Positions 1 to 5,093 of a DNA stretch of 5,093 nt are shown here, piece by piece; position 1 is the stretch's first letter; the number at the start of each line of letters is the position of its first letter. This DNA is from Bacteroidota bacterium. Its GTDB lineage: Bacteria; Bacteroidota; Bacteroidia; Bacteroidales; UBA10428. The stretch lies in NCBI GenBank assembly GCA_024640925.1, contig JAHEEB010000405.1, positions 1-5,093 on the forward strand, read 5' to 3'. A program made the position numbers and the translations under genes. The notes under the pieces were generated by a model that worked only from the letters and a program-made list of their open reading frames with translations, had not been told where the DNA came from and made no database searches.

Positions 1-1367
1 TCGATATATCCTGTGTTCACTGTGTCCGGGAATGCAAACCAAGTAAGCAAATTAGTAGTACCTGCGCCATAGATGGTATCTACTTTTACTACCAGGTTTT
101 TCTGCAAGGACTCGTAATCGTAATCGTTGGCCATTAAGTTCTTTAAAGATAATCGCGATGCCACATATTCTGTATCGCGGAAGGCAAAGGGGGCATTGTT
201 GCTTACCCCCCGCAAGGCTGGGTATGTACTATCAACACGGATGGCCCAGGTATTGGTAAAATCAAAGTCGGTGAAGTTGGCCGAATCTTTCATCTGGGCT
301 GTGGTTAAACTGGTAACATTTGTTAATACCGGACTATTCCCTTCATTTGTGCCAATAGCTATTGCCTGTCCGGTGGTTTGAGAATTCCAATAAACGTTGT
401 TTACATTTACATTGGGGACGAAGTTGTACCCAATTACTCCACCTCCGTTACTGGTGCAGTTTATAGTAGCTATACTGTAACAGTTATTTATAGATATATT
501 GGCGGCTTCAGCGTTTCCGTAGGTGGCGACCTTACCAATAATTCCACCTCCGTTACTGGTGCAGTTTATATTAGCCGTGCTATAACAGCTATTTATAGAT
601 ATATTGGCAGTGTCTGATGAGGCGTATGCGAAGACATTACCAATAATCCCCCCTGTGCAATATGTACAGTTTATGGTACCTGTACTGTAACACTTATTAA
701 TGGAAATATTGTTACCGGCGTACCCAATAATCCCCCCTCCGTTATTTGTGCAATTTATAGTAGCCGTACTGTAACAGTTATTTATAGATTTATTGGCGGT
801 GTAGGTGGTGAAGGAGTAATGGTCGGAGTATGCATAACCAAGTATTCCTCCCGCGTTATCGGTACAATTTATGGTACCTGTGCTGTAACAGTTGCCTATT
901 AATAGATTTACAGTTTTGGTAGCTAATGCATACCCAATTAGCCCGGCATATTTGTTCCCTACTATGTAACACCCTATAAGCCCCAAGCTGTCGATAGTGT
1001 CGTTTTTAACATACCCAAATAAGCCCACATAATCAGTAGTAGGCTTGTAGATATACAAATTTTTTATCACATGGTTTTGCCCATGGTAGTTTCCTGTAAA
1101 GGCTATACTTGAATTGCCAATGGGCGAAAACCCTTGGCCGTTGTCACAGTTTTTGGTATCGCCGGCATCGATATCGGCGGTTTGAATAAAGCTTTTGCCC
1201 CAGACACTATCTGTTTGAGATAACCAGTAGAGGTTTTCGAGGGTAGCAATCCGATATGGGTTGCTATTGGAGCCATTGCCAATTGCTGGCGCTGTGCTGG
1301 TCTGAGACCATGCATTGGTTGTTGCTGCCAACATGAAAAGTAATAAGGGTAAATTTCTTAGGTACAT
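1..1367 (-). CDS. Exported GLUG-repeat surface protein, N-terminal 455 residues (runs off left edge)
   Basis: The reading frame is open from ATG at 1367 to the left edge; an in-frame TAA lies five codons upstream, so this is the first possible start. Residues 1-22 form a signal peptide (hydrophobic PLLLFMLAA, likely cleavage near NAWSQ). Residues about 30-110 match the usual lead-in of GLUG proteins (GNGSNSNPYRIATLENLYWLS, then FSPIGN, F.GNYHGQNHVIKNLYI). Residues 113-146 are a divergent module (VGLFGY, AGLIGY), and residues 159-314 carry five clear repeats with core NCYST.TINCT..GGIIGY. Residues 325-387 are the typical closing module (VYWNSQTTG, LTTAQMKD, FDFTNTWAI, YPALRG). From residue 391, APFAFRDTEY...LMANDYDYE resembles the start of a cadherin/Ig-like tandem domain. 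The family is secreted and thought to form a beta-solenoid used in adhesion or surface binding. No substrate can be named. A C-terminal sorting domain, if present, lies outside the window. Confidence 0.85.
   Translation of the reverse strand, partial: MYLRNLPLLLFMLAATTNAWSQTSTAPAIGNGSNSNPYRIATLENLYWLSQTDSVWGKSFIQTADIDAGDTKNCDNGQGFSPIGNSSIAFTGNYHGQNHVIKNLYIYKPTTDYVGLFGYVKNDTIDSLGLIGCYIVGNKYAGLIGYALATKTVNLLIGNCYSTGTINCTDNAGGILGYAYSDHYSFTTYTANKSINNCYSTATINCTNNGGGIIGYAGNNISINKCYSTGTINCTYCTGGIIGNVFAYASSDTANISINSCYSTANINCTSNGGGIIGKVATYGNAEAANISINNCYSIATINCTSNGGGVIGYNFVPNVNVNNVYWNSQTTGQAIAIGTNEGNSPVLTNVTSLTTAQMKDSANFTDFDFTNTWAIRVDSTYPALRGVSNNAPFAFRDTEYVASRLSLKNLMANDYDYESLQKNLVVKVDTIYGAGTTNLLTWFAFPDTVNTGYI
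426..893 (-). repeat. Five intragenic GLUG-type repeats, each with a C-x7-C pair
   Basis: The five 20-residue cores begin at residues 159, 197, 225, 260 and 295 of the surface protein, so the periods are 38, 28, 35 and 35 residues. Each reads roughly (N/K/S)CYS.(G/A).INCT...GGxxG, with cysteines at 160/168, 198/206, 226/234, 261/269 and 296/304. The last two units are also close in DNA: 438-503 against 543-608 is an ungapped alignment with about 6 differences in 66 bases by eye, including a shared run of about 28 bases. That points to duplication by unequal exchange inside the gene. Confidence 0.85.
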
Positions 1368-1567
1368 AATGTGATTAATTTATAATATAGAAATGAAGGT
1401 TTTTTTGAATTACCCGTTTTATACGAAACATATATGATTAAGTTATGGAAAAACAGGAAAATAAAGGGATTGTATAAAATTAAAATGCCAGGTTGTGCAT
1501 CATAACACAAACATAAAAAAATTGAGATTACCACATAGGCACTTTCTTTTCTATTCAACTCAACCAT

Positions 1568-2041
1568 TCAACCAACAAATTTAAACCCGCGTTTTTTCAT
1601 ATCCTTGCTTATCTTGTCAGAAAGCAATGTGCTTGCCGGTATGTCTTTTAATGTTTTATGCTTGTTAATTACAGGTTTTCCCCCGACAAATCCCCACATG
1701 TAATTACTAAAAGAGCCAAACTCGTTCTGTACCTTCAAAAATGCAATAGCATTAGCTACGGTTGCCCCTATTTTTAGCTGGTTGCGAATAATACCCGCTT
1801 TGCCCATCAATTCTGTAATCTTATCTTCGTTATATCCGGCAATTTTCCGATAATCAAAATTATCAAATGCAAGCCTGAAGTTATCGCGCTTTTTAAGTAT
1901 AGTTATCCAGCTCAGTCCGGCCTGGAAGGTCTCAAGTATCAGAAATTCAAATATTTTATGATCGTCATAGAGGGGGCCTCATTCTTTATCATGATATTCG
2001 GAATATAGAGAGTCGATATTGGCCCATTCGCAGCGATCCAT
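1568..2041 (-). pseudogene. tag: Broken DNA-3-methyladenine glycosylase I (tag), internal stop and lost C-terminus
   Basis: Read from ATG at 2041, the frame gives MDRCEWANIDSLYSEYHDKE, then TGA at 1979-1981, then GPLYDDHKIFEFLILE, QAGLSWITILKKRDNFR, KAGIIRNQLKI, MWGFVGGKP and SKDMKKRGFKFVG, ending in TGA at 1568-1570. This follows Tag of E. coli (187 residues) from residue 1 to about 160. Tag removes 3-methyladenine from alkylated DNA as the first step of base-excision repair. The zinc ligands Cys4 and His17 are present, as are a Glu at the catalytic position (residue 37 here, Glu38 in E. coli) and Trp45. Codon 21, normally Trp of the EWG motif, is TGA, a single-base change from TGG. The C-terminal part with the MQAxGxVNDH motif and the other two zinc ligands is absent. 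TGG still encodes Trp elsewhere in this frame (residues 6 and 45), so recoding is unlikely. Almost no other damage is visible, so inactivation looks recent. Confidence 0.9.
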
Positions 2042-2096
2042 ACGAATTTAAAGTATTAATTTAGTAACAAAATAAAGTATTTGTCTTATTATTTTT

Positions 2097-2131
2097 TAAC
2101 CGCTGGTTATGCCTTTGCATAATTCCATAAC
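2097..2131. repeat. Cluster of overlapping, mutually exclusive inverted repeats
   Basis: Three perfect short inverted repeats share bases. They are TAACC (2097-2101) with GGTTA (2105-2109), TTATGC (2107-2112) with GCATAA (2117-2122), and GTTATG (2106-2111) with CATAAC (2126-2131). Only some can form at once. No T-run follows on either strand, so this is not a standard intrinsic terminator. It lies between the broken tag gene and clpP, about 160 bases upstream of the clpP start. Confidence 0.5.
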
Positions 2132-2160
2132 AAAAAATACAAAACAGTAATAATTTGCTG

Positions 2161-2196
2161 ATTAGTCTAATTCTACATTTTATAATGTATTGGAAT
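2161..2196. repeat. Two adjacent inverted repeats upstream of clpP
   Basis: ATTAG-T-CTAAT (2161-2171) is a perfect five-base inverted repeat with a one-base centre, a shape seen in operators. It is followed by TACAT-N6-ATGTA (2174-2189), whose stem can be extended by ATTC (2170-2173) with GAAT (2193-2196) across a three-base bulge. The sequence is AT-rich, so such pairings can arise by chance. A regulatory role for clpP is only a possibility. Confidence 0.3.
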
Positions 2197-2260
2197 CAGG
2201 TTTAATCTATTTTTGTTTCTCTATTGATAAATCAAGACTAAATATTTCCTTTTTATGCGC

Positions 2261-2268
2261 TATATTTG
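2261..2268 (+). promoter_or_regulatory. Bacteroidota-type -7 promoter element for clpP
   Basis: TATATTTG matches the TAnnTTTG -7 consensus of Bacteroidota primary sigma factors at every fixed base and lies 23 bases before the clpP ATG, leaving a short leader. A matching TTTG -33 box at the expected spacing is not seen. Confidence 0.5.
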
Positions 2269-2291
2269 GATGTAATAAAAAATATTAAACC

Positions 2292-2888
2292 ATGACAATA
2301 ATTAGTAACCACAATTCAGATTCTGAAAAAGACGATAAAAAACAATCTATTCACAAACTAATTGATTTAAGATTCCTTGAGCAACGTAAAATTTTCCTTT
2401 GGGGAGAGGTAGATGACGAATCTGCCGAAGACATTGTAAGTAAACTTCTCTATCTTGAGTCTGTTAAAGCAGGAGAAAAAATCACCTTCTTTATCAATAG
2501 TCCCGGTGGTGTTGTTACTTCTGGTTTCTCCATATTAGATACAATGAACCTCATCTCATCGCCCGTATCGACTGTTTGCATGGGATTAGCTGCTTCAATG
2601 GGATCTATTTTATTATCGGCAGGCGAAAAAGGAGAACGATATATTTTTCCTCTTGGTGAAGTTATGATTCATCAGCCAAGTATTGGTCAATTACAAGGTA
2701 CAGCCAGCGATTTGGAAATATACACCAAACAAATCGTTAAAACAAAACGACTTTCGGCAGACATTCTGGCCCGTAATTGCAATCAATCCATAGAACAAAT
2801 CTTAAGTGATTTCGAACGAGATTACTGGATGGATGCGAACGAATCAGTAAAATATGGTATTGTAGATAAGATATACGAAATGAAATAA
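2292..2888 (+). CDS. clpP: ATP-dependent Clp protease proteolytic subunit ClpP (stand-alone copy)
   Basis: This 198-residue protein is a complete ClpP serine peptidase, the barrel-forming subunit that degrades proteins fed to it by a ClpX- or ClpA/C-type unfoldase in the cytoplasm. The start is fixed by an in-frame TAA two codons upstream. Motifs in order are FLWGEV (35-40), the oxyanion-side FINSPGG (67-73), CMGLAASMGS with nucleophile Ser102, MIHQP with His127, and DFERDYWM with Asp177, so the catalytic triad is intact. The handle region (QGTASDLEIYTKQI) and the closing YGIVDKIYE are also normal. The hydrophilic N-terminus (residues 1-20, rich in Asn, Asp, Lys and Ser) is divergent and could be a short propeptide or axial loop. 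Neither tig nor clpX adjoins it; the next gene is 113 bases away and unrelated. That fits a second ClpP paralogue rather than the tig-clpP-clpX copy, but the rest of the genome is not visible. Confidence 0.95.
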   Translation: MTIISNHNSDSEKDDKKQSIHKLIDLRFLEQRKIFLWGEVDDESAEDIVSKLLYLESVKAGEKITFFINSPGGVVTSGFSILDTMNLISSPVSTVCMGLAASMGSILLSAGEKGERYIFPLGEVMIHQPSIGQLQGTASDLEIYTKQIVKTKRLSADILARNCNQSIEQILSDFERDYWMDANESVKYGIVDKIYEMK

Positions 2889-3001
2889 TTCATTTTTGTT
2901 TTGCAATCTTCAGATTCTAAAATCGGGTGAGGCCTATCCTATCCATTTTATAATTCATTTTAATGAACTCAGATTGAATAGTTCGATAATTACAACTTTC
3001 A

Positions 3002-3445
3002 ATGAAAAAAATTATAATTCCTCCTGTTTTCCTGCTGATAAGTTTTATTCTTATTGTTCTCTTTTATTTTATTTTTCCGCAGTTCAATGTTATTCCCTTT
3101 CCATACAACCTGGCAGGAATATTCATTTCGTTTATTGGATTCGGATTCACAGGACTAACCTGGAAACTGTTCAGAACCTATCGCACCACACTCTACTTTG
3201 AAAAATCATCCAGCATGATCACAGAAGGAATATTTGGTAAAACCCGAAATCCAATGTATATAGGGATGTTCCTGGCAATCCTGGGAATATCGGTATGTTT
3301 CATGAATATTCTGGGAATGGTTATACCTTTTGTTTTTATCATTTTAATACGAATCCTTTTTATCCCTGTTGAAGAGAAGATGATGCTTGAAACGTTCGGG
3401 CAGGAATACATCAATTACAAAAACAGGGTAAGACGTTGGATTTAG
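3002..3445 (+). CDS. Isoprenylcysteine carboxyl methyltransferase-like integral membrane protein
   Basis: This 147-residue protein is very hydrophobic, with predicted membrane segments near residues 5-25, 35-56, 86-102 and 104-122. The C-terminal half has the ICMT/PEMT-family signature: GIFGKTRNPMYIGMF (77-90, with the R-x-P-x-Y-x-G core at 82-88), then VEEKMMLETFG (123-133), then EYINYKNRVRRWI. In this superfamily these segments bind S-adenosylmethionine in the membrane, and members methylate prenylated cysteines, phospholipids or other lipophilic acceptors. Bacterial members of this size mostly have no known substrate, so only a methyltransferase-like role is claimed. The length is usual for the bacterial family. 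An in-frame TAA at 2987-2989 limits the start. The stop is 22 bases before the next gene, which suggests cotranscription. Transcription from clpP across the 113-base gap is possible, since I see no terminator there. Confidence 0.85.
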   Translation: MKKIIIPPVFLLISFILIVLFYFIFPQFNVIPFPYNLAGIFISFIGFGFTGLTWKLFRTYRTTLYFEKSSSMITEGIFGKTRNPMYIGMFLAILGISVCFMNILGMVIPFVFIILIRILFIPVEEKMMLETFGQEYINYKNRVRRWI

Positions 3446-3467
3446 AATATCTAAAGTCTCAAAAACA

Positions 3468-4202
3468 ATGCAATATCAGAAAATCCGTAAACCAATTGTA
3501 ATTTCAACAGCAATACTGGTTCACCTTTTGTTGGTTTTTCATTTGTTGTTTTCTCCTGTAATTATTGTAATGGCCTCCCACAAGGGCTATATTAATGCGA
3601 GTTTTATTGCTTTTGCAATTATGATTTTGCTATCGTTGTTCTTTGGTAGAGCTTATTGTTCCTGGTTTTGTCCGGGTTGTGGCGTACAGGAATTTATGAG
3701 CTTTATTGTAAAAAGAAAAGCAAAGAATACGAAAGCTCGTATTATAAAGTATTTCATTTTCACTTTATGGATAGGTACAATTATTTCCGGATACGTTATC
3801 AACGGATTTCAGGGCATTGATATTTCAATGGGTATGAACGATATTACGTTGCAGAAGAAGATTATAATGACTGTTGGTATAATTCTGATTATTGTACCCC
3901 TGACAACAATTTTCGGCTTGTTTGCATCGTGCAAATACGTTTGCTGGCAAGCACCTTTTATGATAATCGGGACAAAAATCAGGGATTTTTTCAAATTACC
4001 AGGCTTGCGACTAAAAGCTAAAACAGAAAATTGTAAAAGCTGCAAGCTATGTACAAAAAAATGCCCGATGGATATCGATGTAATGGCCCAGGTTAAAATT
4101 GGAAAGATGGGACATGTGGAATGTTTGCTATGCGGAAATTGCATCGATGCCTGCAAACACGAAGCAATAAGCTTTACAACCAAATGCGAGAATAATAAAT
4201 AG
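3468..4202 (+). CDS. NapH/CcoG-like membrane 4Fe-4S protein
   Basis: This 244-residue membrane polyferredoxin has predicted membrane segments near residues 9-35, 42-60, 91-112 and 131-153. The first cytoplasm-side Cys motif, GRAYCSWFCPGCG (Cys64, 68, 71), follows the second segment. A second, CKYVCWQAPF (Cys155, 159), follows the fourth segment and has Trp where many relatives have the Pro of CxxxCP. The soluble tail carries two ferredoxin motifs, CKSCKLCTKKCP (Cys189, 192, 195, 199) and CLLCGNCIDACK (Cys219, 222, 225, 229), enough for two [4Fe-4S] clusters. Relatives such as NapH and CcoG/RdxA pass electrons between the quinone pool or cytoplasm and a partner enzyme. No nap, cco or nos gene is nearby, so the partner is unknown. 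It follows the methyltransferase-like gene by 22 bases, and its TAG stop is 11 bases from the convergent thioesterase stop. Confidence 0.85.
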   Translation: MQYQKIRKPIVISTAILVHLLLVFHLLFSPVIIVMASHKGYINASFIAFAIMILLSLFFGRAYCSWFCPGCGVQEFMSFIVKRKAKNTKARIIKYFIFTLWIGTIISGYVINGFQGIDISMGMNDITLQKKIIMTVGIILIIVPLTTIFGLFASCKYVCWQAPFMIIGTKIRDFFKLPGLRLKAKTENCKSCKLCTKKCPMDIDVMAQVKIGKMGHVECLLCGNCIDACKHEAISFTTKCENNK

Positions 4203-4213
4203 ACTTCCAGATG

Positions 4214-4618
4214 TTATTCTTCCAACGCTGTTTTTTTTACCTGGAAATAGCAAGTCCCCGTTACTTCAGCAATTCGTTGACCGTTTTCGTCGGTGATGCT
4301 GATATTGTAGACACCTATTCGTTTGCTACGAGAGATTTCTTTTGCCAATGCCGTTACTTTACCACTACTGCATTTTTTAAGATAAGAAATAAATACATTA
4401 AGCGAAACAGGTAAATCGTTCTGACTGTATGCGGCAACTGAAAAAGCAAAATCGGCCAGGGTAAACAATGCTCCTCCCATAACAATGCCTATTCCATTGT
4501 GGTGTTTTTCGGTTATAATCATTGAACATGTAGCCTGTCCCGGTTTAAAATCCTCAATTTTTATTCCACAACTTTTGGCAAATTTATCCTTTTCAAACAG
4601 TTCGGGTATTTTTTCCAT
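4214..4618 (-). CDS. PaaI-family hotdog-fold acyl-CoA thioesterase
   Basis: This 134-residue protein has the single hotdog domain of PaaI/YdiI-type thioesterases, which hydrolyse acyl- or aryl-CoA thioesters in the cytoplasm, usually as tetramers. The family signature lies at residues 39-63: HHNGIGIVMGGALFTLAD followed by FAFSVAA. It includes Asn41 and the acidic residue Asp56 that matches the catalytic Asp of PaaI. The usual HGG is MGG here (Met47), a substitution also known in PaaI-like proteins with Gln or Met at this place. The later strands (VSLNVFISYLKKC, GKVTALAKEISRSKRIGVYNISITDENG, IAEVTGTCYF) are typical of the fold. No paa or fatty-acid genes adjoin it, so the substrate is open. 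It is transcribed divergently from the GH43 gene and convergently with the Fe-S protein gene. Confidence 0.87.
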   Translation of the reverse strand: MEKIPELFEKDKFAKSCGIKIEDFKPGQATCSMIITEKHHNGIGIVMGGALFTLADFAFSVAAYSQNDLPVSLNVFISYLKKCSSGKVTALAKEISRSKRIGVYNISITDENGQRIAEVTGTCYFQVKKTALEE

Positions 4619-4641
4619 TTTTATAATTCGCTTTAAAAACG

Positions 4642-4655
4642 AAAATATATATTTT
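4642..4655. promoter_or_regulatory. Palindromic AT-rich core of the divergent promoter region
   Basis: AAAATATATATTTT is a perfect 14-base palindrome lying between the divergent thioesterase and GH43 starts. It supplies TATATTTT, one mismatch from the Bacteroidota TAnnTTTG -7 box, on each strand: 4642-4649 for the thioesterase (23 bases before its ATG) and 4648-4655 for the GH43 gene (32 bases before its ATG). No convincing -33 boxes are visible. The placement is good, but AT-rich spacers match this motif easily. Confidence 0.35.
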
Positions 4656-4687
4656 TATGCAGACTAAATCTTTTTAACACATCAGAT

Positions 4688-5093
4688 ATGAAATCAAAAA
4701 AATATATCGGTAACAAAAATTTAGCATTGACTATTATTTCTGCCTTTTTGATAACCACTTTAGGATTATCGCAAACCGAAGAAGATACAGCCGTTCGAAT
4801 GGATGCAGTATACATACCGGATAATGGAGATGGAACGTATAGGAACCCTATTATCTATGCTGATTATTCTGACCCGGATGTGATTAGGGTGAATAATGAT
4901 TTTTATATGATATCTTCCAGCTTCAATTGTGTTCCTGGGATTCCTGTGCTTCATTCAAAAGATTTAGTTAACTGGTCAATTATCAATCATGTATTCATAA
5001 GGCAACAGCCCGACAGTATATACAATAAACCAGGACATGGTTTGGGTGTATGGGCGCCAAGCATAAGATATCACAATGGTTTTTTTTATGTTT
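4688..5093 (+). CDS. Exported glycoside hydrolase family 43 enzyme, N-terminal 135 residues (runs off right edge)
   Basis: The frame is open from ATG at 4688 to the window end. Residues 1-29 are a signal peptide: a basic start (MKSKKYIGNK), a hydrophobic core (LALTIISAFLITTLG) and likely cleavage near GLSQT. The mature part begins the five-bladed beta-propeller of GH43: NPIIYADYSDPDVIRV (53-68), with Asp62 of the SDPDV motif as the expected catalytic base, then YMISSS, PGIPVLHSKDLVNWSII (83-99) and GVWAPSIRYHNGFFYV (120-135). The general acid Glu and the pKa-modulating Asp lie beyond the window. GH43 enzymes are mostly beta-xylosidases and alpha-L-arabinofuranosidases acting on plant or algal hemicellulose. 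The PGIPVLHSKDLVNW stretch resembles the xylosidase/arabinofuranosidase XynB-type group, but the exact activity cannot be set from this part. Export to the periplasm or outer surface is inferred from the leader. Confidence 0.87.
   Translation, partial: MKSKKYIGNKNLALTIISAFLITTLGLSQTEEDTAVRMDAVYIPDNGDGTYRNPIIYADYSDPDVIRVNNDFYMISSSFNCVPGIPVLHSKDLVNWSIINHVFIRQQPDSIYNKPGHGLGVWAPSIRYHNGFFYV

Noticed and set aside
127..617. Two plus-strand open frames of 84 and 79 codons
   Set aside because: They lie antisense to the repeat array and closing part of the exported surface protein. Their repetitive sequence (YRYIGG, TSVTGAVY) is a mirror of the GLUG repeats.
1358..1567. 69-codon minus-strand frame directly after the tag stop, as a real gene or as the lost Tag C-terminus
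   Set aside because: It has no recognisable family. The stop is followed by Met-Val, which echoes the GMVNDH segment of Tag, but the match ends there. Probably non-coding spacer.
1979..1981. TGA as a recoded Trp or selenocysteine codon
   Set aside because: TGG serves as Trp in the same frame and in neighbouring genes, and the second defect at the C-terminus points to a pseudogene. Trp, not Cys, is the conserved residue at this site.
2097..2131. Integron attC site
   Set aside because: The ends do not fit the RYYYAAC/GTTRRRY core pair, and there is no integrase or cassette nearby.
2954..2967. TTCAT-N4-ATGAA inverted repeat between clpP and the methyltransferase-like gene as a terminator
   Set aside because: The stem is five mostly A-T pairs without a following T-run, too weak to support the call.
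2896..3201. 101-codon plus-strand frame after clpP
   Set aside because: It overlaps the methyltransferase-like gene in another frame and has no protein-like motif.
3193..3414. Minus-strand frame inside the methyltransferase-like gene
   Set aside because: It is an antisense shadow; the plus-strand product has clear family motifs over the same bases.
3809..4183. 124-codon minus-strand frame
   Set aside because: It is antisense to the Fe-S protein, whose Cys clusters prove the plus-strand frame.
4231..4238. Run of eight T as a terminator for the Fe-S protein gene
   Set aside because: It lies inside the thioesterase coding region, where it encodes Lys-Lys-Thr, and no stable hairpin precedes it.

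Overview
The window looks like a piece of a Bacteroidota chromosome, perhaps an environmental or marine Bacteroidales/Marinilabiliales-type organism. The evidence is the AT-rich base composition, the lack of Shine-Dalgarno sequences before most starts, a perfect TAnnTTTG-type -7 box upstream of clpP, and the gene content: a large exported repeat protein, an exported GH43 glycoside hydrolase and Bacteroidota-flavoured ClpP and hotdog proteins. The lineage is an inference; no rRNA or marker phylogeny is available here.

Layout. Positions 1-1367 (minus strand) hold the N-terminal 455 residues of an exported surface protein. It has a signal peptide, a GLUG-type repeat array with five cysteine-containing units, a closing module and the start of a cadherin/Ig-like domain. 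It runs off the left edge. Positions 1568-2041 (minus) are a decayed tag gene (3-methyladenine DNA glycosylase I): a TGA replaces the conserved Trp codon 21, and the C-terminus with two of the four zinc ligands is missing. The 250-base divergent spacer 2042-2291 carries several overlapping inverted repeats and the clpP promoter. Positions 2292-2888 (plus) encode a complete ClpP with an intact Ser-His-Asp triad, standing alone without clpX or tig. Next come two membrane-protein genes on the plus strand, 22 bases apart: an isoprenylcysteine methyltransferase-like (ICMT/PEMT fold) protein and a NapH/CcoG-like polyferredoxin membrane protein with Cys clusters for probably two [4Fe-4S] clusters plus membrane-side CxxxC motifs. 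Convergent to these, with 11 bases between the stops, is a PaaI-type hotdog thioesterase (4214-4618, minus). It shares a 69-base divergent promoter region with an exported GH43 enzyme that starts at 4688 and leaves the right edge.

How they fit together. The two edge genes suggest a life on polysaccharides or surfaces. The centre is a set of small housekeeping or accessory genes without an obvious joint pathway. The methyltransferase-like and Fe-S membrane proteins are the only pair whose spacing suggests joint expression. I see no CRISPR array, tRNA, rRNA, insertion sequence or defence system. The parts most worth a second look are the broken tag gene, the inverted-repeat cluster next to it, the double-Cys GLUG array and the Fe-S/methyltransferase pair.
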